Shown here in pieces: positions 1 through 5,801 of a DNA stretch of 7,518 bases. The first letter of the stretch is position 1, and each line of letters begins with the position of its first letter. The notes under the pieces were generated by a model. That model was not told the DNA's origin. It was given only the letters and a program-made list of their open reading frames with translations, and did no database searches. A program made the position numbers and the translations under genes. This DNA is from Pseudomonadota bacterium (GTDB lineage: Bacteria; Desulfobacterota; Desulfovibrionia; Desulfovibrionales; Desulfovibrionaceae): positions 1 to 7,518 of the forward strand of contig JAEWPX010000121.1 in NCBI GenBank assembly GCA_023399375.1. The letters run 5' to 3'.

Positions 1-40
1 GTGGGTTTCCCGCCCCCCGATTCTCTCTCTTTCTCCTCCC
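1..40 (-). other. Purine-rich sequence downstream of pyrF
   Basis: Read on the minus strand, the bases after the pyrF stop are strongly purine-rich, with GGGGAGGAG right after the stop and a run of GA repeats. No hairpin with a T-run is visible, so transcription probably continues beyond the window edge. The GGAGGAG core could serve as a ribosome-binding site, but no start codon at a suitable distance lies inside the window. Confidence 0.3.
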
Positions 41-730
41 CTATCCTATCTCCCGTAAAATATCGCGGGCGGCGGCGGCGGGGTCGGAGGCTTTGGTGAT
101 GGGCCGGCCGACGATGATGTGGTCCGCGCCGGCGGCGATGGCGGCCCTGGGCGTGGCGGTGCGGGTCTGGTCGTCGCGGACGCTGTCCAGGGGCCGGATC
201 CCCGGGGTGGCGATGACGGGTTTTGCGCCCAGGTTCTTGCGCAGGAGCGCGGTTTCGAGCGGCGAGCAGACGATGCCGTCGGCTCCGGCGGCAAGGGAGG
301 TCACGGCGCGCAGCCGCACGAGGTCGGCGAGGCTGCCTGCGAAACCGGTTTGCTGGAGTTCGTCGGCCCCCAGGCTCGTCAGCACCGTGACGGCCAGGAT
401 CTTGGTATTGCCCTTGGCTTTCGCCGCCGCTTCCACCACCTGCGGATAGCCGTGCACCGTGGCCAGGGCGATGTCGTGGCCGGCGAGCTGGCTGACGGCC
501 AGAAAGACCGTCTGCGGGATGTCGTGGAACTTGAGGTCCAGCATGACCTTGTGGCCCCGGGCGCTCAGCGCGTCGCACACGGCGAAGCCGGCCTCCAGGA
601 ACAACTGCAGCCCGACCTTGAAAAAGCCCACGTGCGGCGCGAGCCTGTCGGCCAGCTCCAGGGCGGCGGCGGCCGTCGGCACGTCCAGGGCGACGATGAG
701 GCGTTCGTCGCGGAGAGCGGATTGCGGCAT
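41..730 (-). CDS. pyrF: Orotidine 5'-phosphate decarboxylase
   Basis: Catalyses the last step of de novo UMP synthesis, decarboxylating OMP to UMP in the cytoplasm. The 229-residue product has the length of the bacterial PyrF TIM-barrel family. Visible motifs are ALDV (Asp16) and FFKVG (Lys38) for nucleotide binding, the catalytic DxKxxD signature LDLKFHDIP (Asp65, Lys67, Asp70), TVHG around His93, TPGIRP at 175-180, and the phosphate-gripping IIVGRPI with Arg209. The ATG is preceded by GGAGG at about 10 bases, and residues 8-16 (DERLIVALD) match the usual family N-terminus, so the start looks right. It is co-directional with the upstream amidase but separated by 117 bases that include an AT-rich patch and a hairpin, so it may be transcribed from its own promoter, from glmS readthrough, or both. 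No key residue is missing. Assignment is near certain. Confidence 0.97.
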   Translation of the reverse strand: MPQSALRDERLIVALDVPTAAAALELADRLAPHVGFFKVGLQLFLEAGFAVCDALSARGHKVMLDLKFHDIPQTVFLAVSQLAGHDIALATVHGYPQVVEAAAKAKGNTKILAVTVLTSLGADELQQTGFAGSLADLVRLRAVTSLAAGADGIVCSPLETALLRKNLGAKPVIATPGIRPLDSVRDDQTRTATPRAAIAAGADHIIVGRPITKASDPAAAARDILREIG

Positions 731-755
731 AGGCGGGGAACCTCCGGTTCGCGGC

Positions 756-784
756 GCGCCTTGCCGACCGCACGGACAAGGCGC
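756..784 (-). promoter_or_regulatory. Hairpin in the pyrF leader
   Basis: A perfect 8-bp inverted repeat (GCGCCTTG and CAAGGCGC) surrounds a 13-base loop and lies about 10 bases upstream of the pyrF Shine-Dalgarno sequence. No T-run follows on the minus strand, so it is not a simple terminator. It could stabilise the message or affect pyrF expression. Only the pairing is seen; the role is inferred. Confidence 0.35.
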
Positions 785-807
785 AAACCAACATGCGTGC
801 TATTCGT

Positions 808-835
808 ATTCGAATAACATTGCCGTGTTTTGCAA
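808..835 (-). promoter_or_regulatory. Candidate pyrF promoter with palindromic AT-rich site
   Basis: In an otherwise GC-rich region the minus strand shows TTGCAA, a 16-base spacer and TCGAAT, each matching four of six sigma70 consensus bases. The -10 region overlaps the perfect 10-bp palindrome TATTCGAATA (807-816), and TATTCG is repeated directly at 801-812. Such an arrangement fits a promoter with an operator across its -10, but no specific regulator can be named. It would let pyrF be expressed apart from glmS and the amidase. Confidence 0.3.
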
Positions 836-847
836 CGGACCGCAACG

Positions 848-2731
848 CTAGAGGTTGGCGTAGCGTTCGATGCGCTTCTTGTAGGCGGCGATGCCCTCGA
901 CCATGCCCTTGGCCAGGGCGTTTAAGTAGGCGTCGGAGGTCAGGCGCTTGGCCTCGTCGGGATTGGTGATGTAGCCGAGTTCCACGAGCACGGCCGGCAT
1001 GTTCGCGCCGATGAGCACGAAAAACGGGGCTTCGTGGGGACCGCGGTCGCGGGTGCGCCAGGAGCCGCGCAGTTCGGCCAGGGAGCGTTTCTGCACGAGC
1101 CTGGCCAGATCCCTGGATTCGGCGGTCTTGGACGAGAGCATGAGGTCGGTCAGGATCGCCTGCAGGTCGCTGACCTTTTTCTGGGAAACGGCGTTTTCCC
1201 GCGCAGCCACGCGCACGGAATCCCGGGAGTTGGCGAGGTTGAGGGAATAGGTCTCCAGGCCCTCGGAGTCGGCGTCGCCGTGGGAGTTGCAGTGGATGGA
1301 GACGAACAGGTCCGCGCCTTTGGAGTTGGCCATTTCCGTGCGCGTTTCCAGCGGGATGAACACGTCCGTGGTGCGGGTGTAGAGGACGTTGAAGCCTTTC
1401 TTGCGCAGCGTCTCGCCGAGGATCTTGGCGAAGCGCAGATTCACGTCCTTTTCCGTCACGCCGTATAGCCCCTGCGCGCCGGGGTCCTTGCCGCCGTGGC
1501 CGGGATCGATCATGACCGTGCGCACGGAGAGCCCGAGCTGTTCGAGCAGGCTGCCCATGCGTTTTTTCGCTTCGGCCGAGGGCTTGAGGGGTGTGGCCTG
1601 CTTGTCGTCTCCGGGCGAGGCGGGAACGGAGCCTTTCTTGAGCTGTCCGGGCGGCGGCCCCTGGTCCGGGCCGCCCGCATCGGCAAAGACGTTGCCGAGC
1701 CAGGCGGAGGGCTTGGGGGTTTCGGGCTTGCCGCTTTTCGCGGCCTCGGCGCGATATTGCGAGCCCTTGGCCTCCCCCTGCCCCGATGCCGCGTTGAGGT
1801 CGAGGACGATGCGGAACGGATCGGCCTCGCTGTGGATTTCGTACTGGCGCACATCGGACAGCTCCAGCACCACGCGCACGGTCTCGGGGGTGAAATAACC
1901 CGCGCGCAGGCGGCTGACGGCGCCCTTGGCGAAACGCTTTTCCGACGGCACGTCCGCTCCGGTGCGGGTGTTGTCCAGGTCGATGTAGAGCAGTTTCGCG
2001 GTTTCGCCGCTTGCGCGCTTCTGCTCGAGGAGCTGGTAGCGGAACGCGGTTTCCCGGTCGAGGTTCAAGGTGAGCCGGCCGCCGCTCGTGCTTTGGGACA
2101 CGGTCGCCCGGGTGAGCACGGCGGGTTTGGCCGGGCTTGCCGGCGGCGGACCGGCTTTCTTCTCGGGCGCTGGAGCGGCCGCCTTGGCCGGGGACTTCTC
2201 CGGGGCGGCCGGCGCGTCGAGCGTGGCCAGCATTTCCCGGGCCCGGGCGGTCATGTCGCCCTTGGGATGGCGGTTCAGCAGCAGTTCCAGGTCGGCCCTG
2301 GCTTCATCGGGCTTTTTGAGCGGTCCCTTGAGGATATCCGCGCGGCGCAGCAGGGCGTCGTCGGCCCAGGCGTGCTTGCGGAAGGCGTCGGCCATGCGCT
2401 TGTAGAGATCCGCCGCAGCCGCGTAGTCCGCGTCGAGGTAGGAGCGCGCCGCGAGTTCGGCGTTGGTCCAGGCCTGGTAATAGAGAATCTTCGCGGCCAG
2501 GGGATCGTTGCCCGCGGCCTTGGCCAGGGCGGCAAGGCGCGCGTCCAGGGCCTTCCACAGATCCCGCCGACCCGAGGAGCCGGGGTCCTTGCGCAGCCGG
2601 TCGAACTCCTTGACCGCGGCCTGGTAGTCCGTGGCCACGTCCGCAGCCAGGACCGGGCCGGCCGCGCAGCACAGGGCGGCGACCAGCGCCGCCGCCCGCA
2701 AGAGCATCCGAAGAAAAGCGCTTCCCGACAC
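848..2731 (-). CDS. Secreted N-acetylmuramoyl-L-alanine amidase, AMIN plus Amidase_3
   Basis: A zinc hydrolase that cleaves the bond between N-acetylmuramic acid and the L-alanine of the peptide stem, acting on periplasmic peptidoglycan, usually at cell separation (AmiC-like). The 627 residues show a signal peptide (about 1-29, cut near VLA-AD), a helical TPR-like region (about 32-172) with an AAADLYKRMADAF repeat unit, an Ala/Pro/Lys-rich linker (173-204), an AMIN domain (about 205-315) that in this family targets the septum or envelope, a second low-complexity linker (316-385), and a C-terminal Amidase_3 domain (about 403-620). Zinc ligands are His412 (DPGHGG), Glu427 (GVTEKD) and His480 (SIHCNSH); the catalytic Glu584 is in VLVELGYITN. 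The start is GTG, 9 bases after the glmS stop, with GGAG 12 bases upstream. An ATG at codon 9 is an alternative that would still keep the hydrophobic signal core. The tight spacing implies co-transcription with glmS. It is longer than E. coli AmiC (about 417 residues) because of the N-terminal TPR-like part and the linkers. Confidence 0.93.
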   Translation of the reverse strand: MSGSAFLRMLLRAAALVAALCCAAGPVLAADVATDYQAAVKEFDRLRKDPGSSGRRDLWKALDARLAALAKAAGNDPLAAKILYYQAWTNAELAARSYLDADYAAAADLYKRMADAFRKHAWADDALLRRADILKGPLKKPDEARADLELLLNRHPKGDMTARAREMLATLDAPAAPEKSPAKAAAPAPEKKAGPPPASPAKPAVLTRATVSQSTSGGRLTLNLDRETAFRYQLLEQKRASGETAKLLYIDLDNTRTGADVPSEKRFAKGAVSRLRAGYFTPETVRVVLELSDVRQYEIHSEADPFRIVLDLNAASGQGEAKGSQYRAEAAKSGKPETPKPSAWLGNVFADAGGPDQGPPPGQLKKGSVPASPGDDKQATPLKPSAEAKKRMGSLLEQLGLSVRTVMIDPGHGGKDPGAQGLYGVTEKDVNLRFAKILGETLRKKGFNVLYTRTTDVFIPLETRTEMANSKGADLFVSIHCNSHGDADSEGLETYSLNLANSRDSVRVAARENAVSQKKVSDLQAILTDLMLSSKTAESRDLARLVQKRSLAELRGSWRTRDRGPHEAPFFVLIGANMPAVLVELGYITNPDEAKRLTSDAYLNALAKGMVEGIAAYKKRIERYANL

Positions 2732-2740
2732 GCCGCAGGT

Positions 2741-4564
2741 CTACTCCACGGTCACGGATTTGGCGAGGTTGCGCGGCTGGTCCACGTCCTTGCCCAGGTA
2801 GTCGGCCATCTCGTAGGCGAAAAGCTGGAGCGCCGGCAGCATGAGGAAGGTGGACAGCGGCCCCCAGGCGGCGGGGATCTCCCAGGGATGGTCCACGTCG
2901 AGGTCGGCCCCGGGCTGGGTCAGGGCCACGATCTTGCCGCCGCGCGCCTGGACCTCCTGGAGGTTGGACTTGACCTTGGAGAAAAGCCCGTCCAGGGGGG
3001 CCAGGGCGAAGGTGGGGAATTTCGGGTCGATCAGCGCGATGGGGCCGTGCTTCATCTCGCCCGCGGCATAGCCTTCGGCGTGGATGTAGGAAATTTCCTT
3101 GAGCTTGAGCGCCCCTTCGAGCGCCAGGGGGTAGCACAGGCCGCGGCCGAGGTAGAGGAAGCTGCGCGCCTCGGCGTAGACGCGGCACAGCTCCCGGGCG
3201 CGCTGGCGCAGCGCCGGCAGGATGCCGTCGAGCAGCGCGGGCAGCCCCTCCAGGGCGGGCACGCATTTCTCGGCGGCTTCGGCCGGCAGCACGCCCTTGC
3301 GCTGGCCGAAGGCCAGGGCCATGAGCGTGAGCAGCACGAGCTGCGAGCACATGGCCTTGGTGGAAGCCACGGAGATTTCCGGCCCGGCCTGCGTGTGCAC
3401 CACCACGTCGGCCTCGCGGGCGACGCTCGAACCGACCACGTTGCACAGGCCGATGACGCGCGCGCCGCGCGCCTTGGCCAGGTGGATGCCGGCCAGGGTG
3501 TCGGCGGTCTCGCCGGACTGGCTGATGGCGAGCACGGTGTCGCCGGGGCCGAGGATGGGCTCGCGGTAGCGCAGCTCCGAAGCGATCTCGACCCGGGTCG
3601 GGATGCCGGCCCACTGCTCGAGGAGGTACATGCCCCACAGCCCGGCGTGGTAGGAGGTGCCGCAGGCCACGATGAAAAGGCGTTCGGGCACGGGCAGGGC
3701 GTCGAGCTCGGGCAACAGCGCCCGTCCCGTGGCGCGGTCCACGCGGCCGGCAAGGCAGTCGGCGATCACGCGCGGCTGCTCGAAGATTTCCTTGAGCATG
3801 AAGTGCTTGAAGCCGCCCTTCTGGGCCGCGGACACGTCCCAGCTGATGTGGCGCACCTCTTTTTCCACCGGGGCCAGGGTGGCGGCATCCAGGACCTGCC
3901 AGGAACCGGCGTCGATGCGCGCCATCTCGCCGTCGTCGAGGAAGACCACCTCGCGGGTGTAGGGCAGAAAGGCCGGGATGTCCGAGGCCAGGAAATTCTC
4001 GCCCACGCCCACGCCCATGACCAGGGGCGACTGCTTGCGCGCGGCGTAGAGCATGCCCGGGTTGTCGCGGCTGACGACCACGATGGCGTAGGAGCCCTCG
4101 ACCCGGGACAGGGCCTTGGAGATGGCTTCGGCGAGCGAGCCTTTTTCCTTGTAATAGTAGCCGACGAGCTGGGCCAGGACCTCGGTGTCGGTATCCGACA
4201 CGCAGCGCACGCCCGCGGCGGCCAGTTCCTTTTTCAGCTCCTGGTAATTCTCGATGATGCCGTTGTGGACCAGGGCGACGGAACGGGAGGCGTCGGGATG
4301 GGGGTGGGCGTTTTTCTCCGTGGGCAGTCCGTGCGTGGCCCAACGGGTGTGGCCGACGCCCGAAGTGGCCAGGTAGACGTTCTGGGCGGCGAGCTTCGCT
4401 TCCAGGTTGGCGAGCTTGCCCTCGGCCCGGACCGTGACGAGATCCTTGCCCTGCAAAAAGGCCACGCCGGCCGAATCGTAGCCCCGGTATTCCAGGCGAC
4501 GCAGGCCTTCAATGATGACCGGGACTGCCGGCCTGTGCCCACAATACCCAATGATGCCGCACAT
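2741..4564 (-). CDS. glmS: Glutamine--fructose-6-phosphate aminotransferase (isomerizing)
   Basis: Makes glucosamine-6-phosphate from fructose-6-phosphate using glutamine nitrogen, the committed step to UDP-GlcNAc for peptidoglycan and LPS; cytoplasmic. The 607 residues match the family length. Residues 1-220 are the class II glutamine amidotransferase domain: Cys2, the N-terminal nucleophile once Met is removed, in MCGIIGY, then HTRWATHG (72-79) and HNGIIEN (100-106). Two SIS sugar-isomerase domains follow, with SQSGETADT (348-356), LKEISYIHAEGY (Glu490), the KHGP histidine (His506) and the C-terminal NLAKSVTVE tail with the conserved lysine (Lys602). The frame is open for 111 codons further upstream, but this ATG is fixed by the required N-terminal Cys and by GGGAGAG five bases before it. 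It is first of the leftward set, with the amidase 9 bases after its stop. I see no glmS ribozyme in its leader, although I could not run a structural search. Confidence 0.98.
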   Translation of the reverse strand: MCGIIGYCGHRPAVPVIIEGLRRLEYRGYDSAGVAFLQGKDLVTVRAEGKLANLEAKLAAQNVYLATSGVGHTRWATHGLPTEKNAHPHPDASRSVALVHNGIIENYQELKKELAAAGVRCVSDTDTEVLAQLVGYYYKEKGSLAEAISKALSRVEGSYAIVVVSRDNPGMLYAARKQSPLVMGVGVGENFLASDIPAFLPYTREVVFLDDGEMARIDAGSWQVLDAATLAPVEKEVRHISWDVSAAQKGGFKHFMLKEIFEQPRVIADCLAGRVDRATGRALLPELDALPVPERLFIVACGTSYHAGLWGMYLLEQWAGIPTRVEIASELRYREPILGPGDTVLAISQSGETADTLAGIHLAKARGARVIGLCNVVGSSVAREADVVVHTQAGPEISVASTKAMCSQLVLLTLMALAFGQRKGVLPAEAAEKCVPALEGLPALLDGILPALRQRARELCRVYAEARSFLYLGRGLCYPLALEGALKLKEISYIHAEGYAAGEMKHGPIALIDPKFPTFALAPLDGLFSKVKSNLQEVQARGGKIVALTQPGADLDVDHPWEIPAAWGPLSTFLMLPALQLFAYEMADYLGKDVDQPRNLAKSVTVE

Positions 4565-4919
4565 AAGTACTCTCCCGCCGCGCCGTTGGCGCAAGCCGTT
4601 GGCTCTGCGCCGCCGCGGACGACCGCCTCGCCCGCATGCAGCCGCAAACCGCATTACGGGGCTTCTTAGCCCGCCTGGGCAGGCGTTGCAACACGCGGCG
4701 GGGCCCCTCTCATTCCCGGACGAACCGTTTTTTGCACGGGTAATAACGATACACTTGCATTGAATGAGAAATTTTGACCCAATCCCGCAAACGTAATGGA
4801 CAAAAGTTCCTCGACTACCAACCCGCCAGTATTCCAAATGAAATCGTGACTTCGCCCCCGCGCCGCCGCCTGCGTGACCGCCAAAATGGTGCGGCAAAGT
4901 CCCATGCCTTGCCCCCCTT
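4565..4919 (-). promoter_or_regulatory. glmS upstream region
   Basis: This stretch carries no convincing gene. Immediately before glmS is the ribosome-binding site GGGAGAG. The part from about 4740 to 4830 is notably richer in A and T than its surroundings and probably holds the glmS promoter. On the minus strand TTCTCA, an 18-base spacer and TTATTA is a possible but weak sigma70 match. Small hairpins occur in the presumed leader, for example GGGCT/AGCCC at 4659-4672. The exact transcription start cannot be fixed by eye. Confidence 0.35.
4582..4603. repeat. 9-bp direct repeat in the glmS leader
   Basis: GCCGTTGGC occurs twice, at 4582-4590 and 4595-4603, separated by GCAA. Each unit ends or begins with GGC/GCC, so the centre can also fold as a GGC-GCAA-GCC mini-hairpin. 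It lies 18 to 39 bases upstream of the glmS start codon. It may be a binding site or chance in GC-rich DNA. Confidence 0.35.
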
Positions 4920-4949
4920 TTGTCACATTCAAATCCATCCCCCTAAAAT
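4920..4949 (+). promoter_or_regulatory. Candidate sigma70-type promoter upstream of the channel gene
   Basis: TTGTCA (4920-4925) and TAAAAT (4944-4949), with an 18-base spacer, each match five of six consensus bases. They lie in an AT-rich patch of an otherwise GC-rich window. Predicted transcription would begin near 4956 and run rightward through two hairpins to the terminator at 5100-5137, with the channel gene beyond. This is pattern matching only; the start site is not proven. Confidence 0.45.
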
Positions 4950-4955
4950 AACAAA

Positions 4956-5137
4956 AGATTAATTAAGGACCGGTATTTGCCATACGCTCGCAAACCCCCA
5001 AGGTGCGTCACGCGCAAAAGCAACGCATCCGGAAACCGCCTGCGGCTAAATGGCGGCTTCCCGCGGCGTTTCTGACGGACTTTGGGGCTGGGGCGGCGAC
5101 CGTCCCGGCGGGACGCCCCGCGCCGGGACGGCTTTTT
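4956..5137 (+). ncRNA. Structured leader or small RNA upstream of the AmiS/UreI gene
   Basis: From the predicted start near 4956 the + strand RNA folds into consecutive hairpins. P1 pairs GGTGCGT (5002-5008) with ACGCATC (5023-5029), including one G-U pair. P2, one base later, pairs GGAAaCCGCC (5031-5040) with GGCGGcTTCC (5052-5061) with one internal mismatch. A 38-base G-rich linker follows, then a perfect intrinsic terminator. Two linker segments can compete with it: GACGG (5074-5078) complements CCGTC in the terminator's 5' arm, and GGGGCG (5090-5095) complements CGCCCC in its loop. This arrangement fits a transcription attenuator or riboswitch-like leader controlling the downstream channel gene. 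A free-standing sRNA of about 180 nt is the alternative. It matches none of the riboswitch consensus motifs I can recall. Structure was judged by eye. Confidence 0.4.
5100..5137 (+). terminator. Intrinsic terminator 66 bases before the AmiS/UreI start
   Basis: A perfect 11-bp GC-rich stem, CCGTCCCGGCG with CGCCGGGACGG, has a 10-base loop and is followed by C and five T. It points rightward, so it can only stop a + strand transcript started in the gap between glmS and the channel gene. No protein-coding gene there needs it, which is why an attenuated leader or a small RNA is suggested. Confidence 0.75.
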
Positions 5138-5203
5138 GAGTAAACGCGTGCTTTAGGCGGGAGGATTCGGGACGACATAAACCAGAAACGGTGGGGGGAT
5201 GTG

Positions 5204-5698
5204 ATGACGCTGGCTATCTTGATCGCCATTTCCTTGATGTGGCTGCCCGTGGCCCTGCTCTTCCTCGGCTACGGCGAAGCCAAAGGCACGGGGGCCATCT
5301 GCGCCTTCGTCGGCATCTGCGTCGTTATCGGCGCCTTCGTGAACGCCGTGCAAAACGACGCCTTCACCGCAGGCCTGCTCTTCGCCCACGGCCTGCTCTA
5401 TTGCGTGGTGGCCTACGCCCTGCTGGCCGGGCTCACCAGCATGCACTCCGTCGGCAACGTCAGCTTGACTGTGGCTATTATCTCCTTCATCTATATGCTA
5501 CTCTACTACCATGTGAAAGGGAGCGGCTACTTCACTCTGGCCTGCGCCGGCTACACGGTGCTCACGCTCGAGGTGTGGCTCAACGCCTACGGCAAACTGT
5601 CGGCCAAGCTCCTTGCCTGGTCGCTGATCATATGGGTCCCGGTCGGGCTTTACATCCCGGCCTTTCTGCTTCTGTCGGGCAAGCCGCTGCCGTTCTAG
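5204..5698 (+). CDS. AmiS/UreI-family urea/short-chain amide channel
   Basis: An inner-membrane protein of 164 residues with six predicted helices at about 2-22, 29-48, 54-77, 85-103, 108-128 and 136-157, the topology of AmiS and UreI. Family-like features are the AFVG segment after the first loop, the small-residue and aromatic-rich third helix (LLFAHGLLYCVVAYALLAGL), and the C-terminal WVPVGLYIPAFLLLSGK, which resembles the VPAFLILTG ending I recall for AmiS. UreI is a proton-gated urea channel; AmiS proteins accompany aliphatic amidases. The substrate here is therefore likely urea or a short amide, but this is family inference. The ATG at 5204 is chosen because GGGGGG lies five bases upstream. 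The adjoining GTG at 5201 is in frame but too close to that site. The gene follows a structured leader with a terminator, and the porin starts 103 bases downstream on the same strand. No amidase or urease gene is present in the window. Confidence 0.83.
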   Translation: MTLAILIAISLMWLPVALLFLGYGEAKGTGAICAFVGICVVIGAFVNAVQNDAFTAGLLFAHGLLYCVVAYALLAGLTSMHSVGNVSLTVAIISFIYMLLYYHVKGSGYFTLACAGYTVLTLEVWLNAYGKLSAKLLAWSLIIWVPVGLYIPAFLLLSGKPLPF

Positions 5699-5713
5699 GC
5701 GCGCCCTGCCCAT

Positions 5714-5740
5714 GGCCCGGACCGGTCTGCGGTCCGGGCC
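5714..5740 (+). promoter_or_regulatory. Intercistronic hairpin between channel and porin genes
   Basis: A perfect 11-bp stem (GGCCCGGACCG and CGGTCCGGGCC) surrounds a 5-base loop, 15 bases after the channel stop codon. No T-run follows directly; the next seven bases are TGTCCGG, and only then come four T. A weaker overlapping stem, CCGGAC (5717-5722) with GTCCGG (5742-5747), would abut those four T. It could be a partial terminator or an RNA-stabilising element that sets different levels of the two genes. I see no convincing promoter between it and the porin. Confidence 0.45.
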
Positions 5741-5801
5741 TGTCCGGTTTTCGCGTCGTCGGTTGCGTTTTGGGGAACAATCGCCTTTGGAGGAGGGAAT
5801 C

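Noticed and set aside
2304..4343. A 679-codon minus-strand frame overlapping glmS and the amidase gene
   Set aside because: It is an out-of-frame reading of glmS, extremely rich in Arg, Gly, Pro and Ala, without motifs. The glmS frame carries all the catalytic residues.
1496..4669. A 1057-codon open frame on the + strand across glmS and the amidase gene
   Set aside because: It is the antisense shadow of two well-identified genes. Its translation is Gly/Arg/His-rich with no recognisable domain, as expected opposite GC-rich coding sequence.
4565..4760. A glmS ribozyme in the glmS leader
   Set aside because: I see no resemblance to the conserved core of the Bacillus-type ribozyme. That class is typical of Firmicutes, and the leader here is short and simple. 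A covariance search would settle it.
4666..4938. A 90-codon minus-strand small ORF upstream of glmS, with GGGGGG six bases before its second Met
   Set aside because: The translation has no recognisable motif, no clear membrane segment or signal, and it spans the AT-rich region most likely to hold the glmS promoter. The G-run is a plausible ribosome site, so conservation in relatives would reopen the case.
4774..4962. A 62-codon + strand ORF in the divergent gap
   Set aside because: It has no convincing ribosome-binding site and a basic, motif-free translation, and it overlaps the candidate promoter at 4920-4949.
4956..5137. A known riboswitch class (cyclic-di-GMP GEMM, guanidine-I or guanidine-II, ZTP)
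   Set aside because: Short fragments such as CACGC and CAAAAGC recall GEMM, and the terminator loop contains ACGC, but the full conserved cores and the ACGR loops of guanidine-II are absent as far as I can judge by eye.
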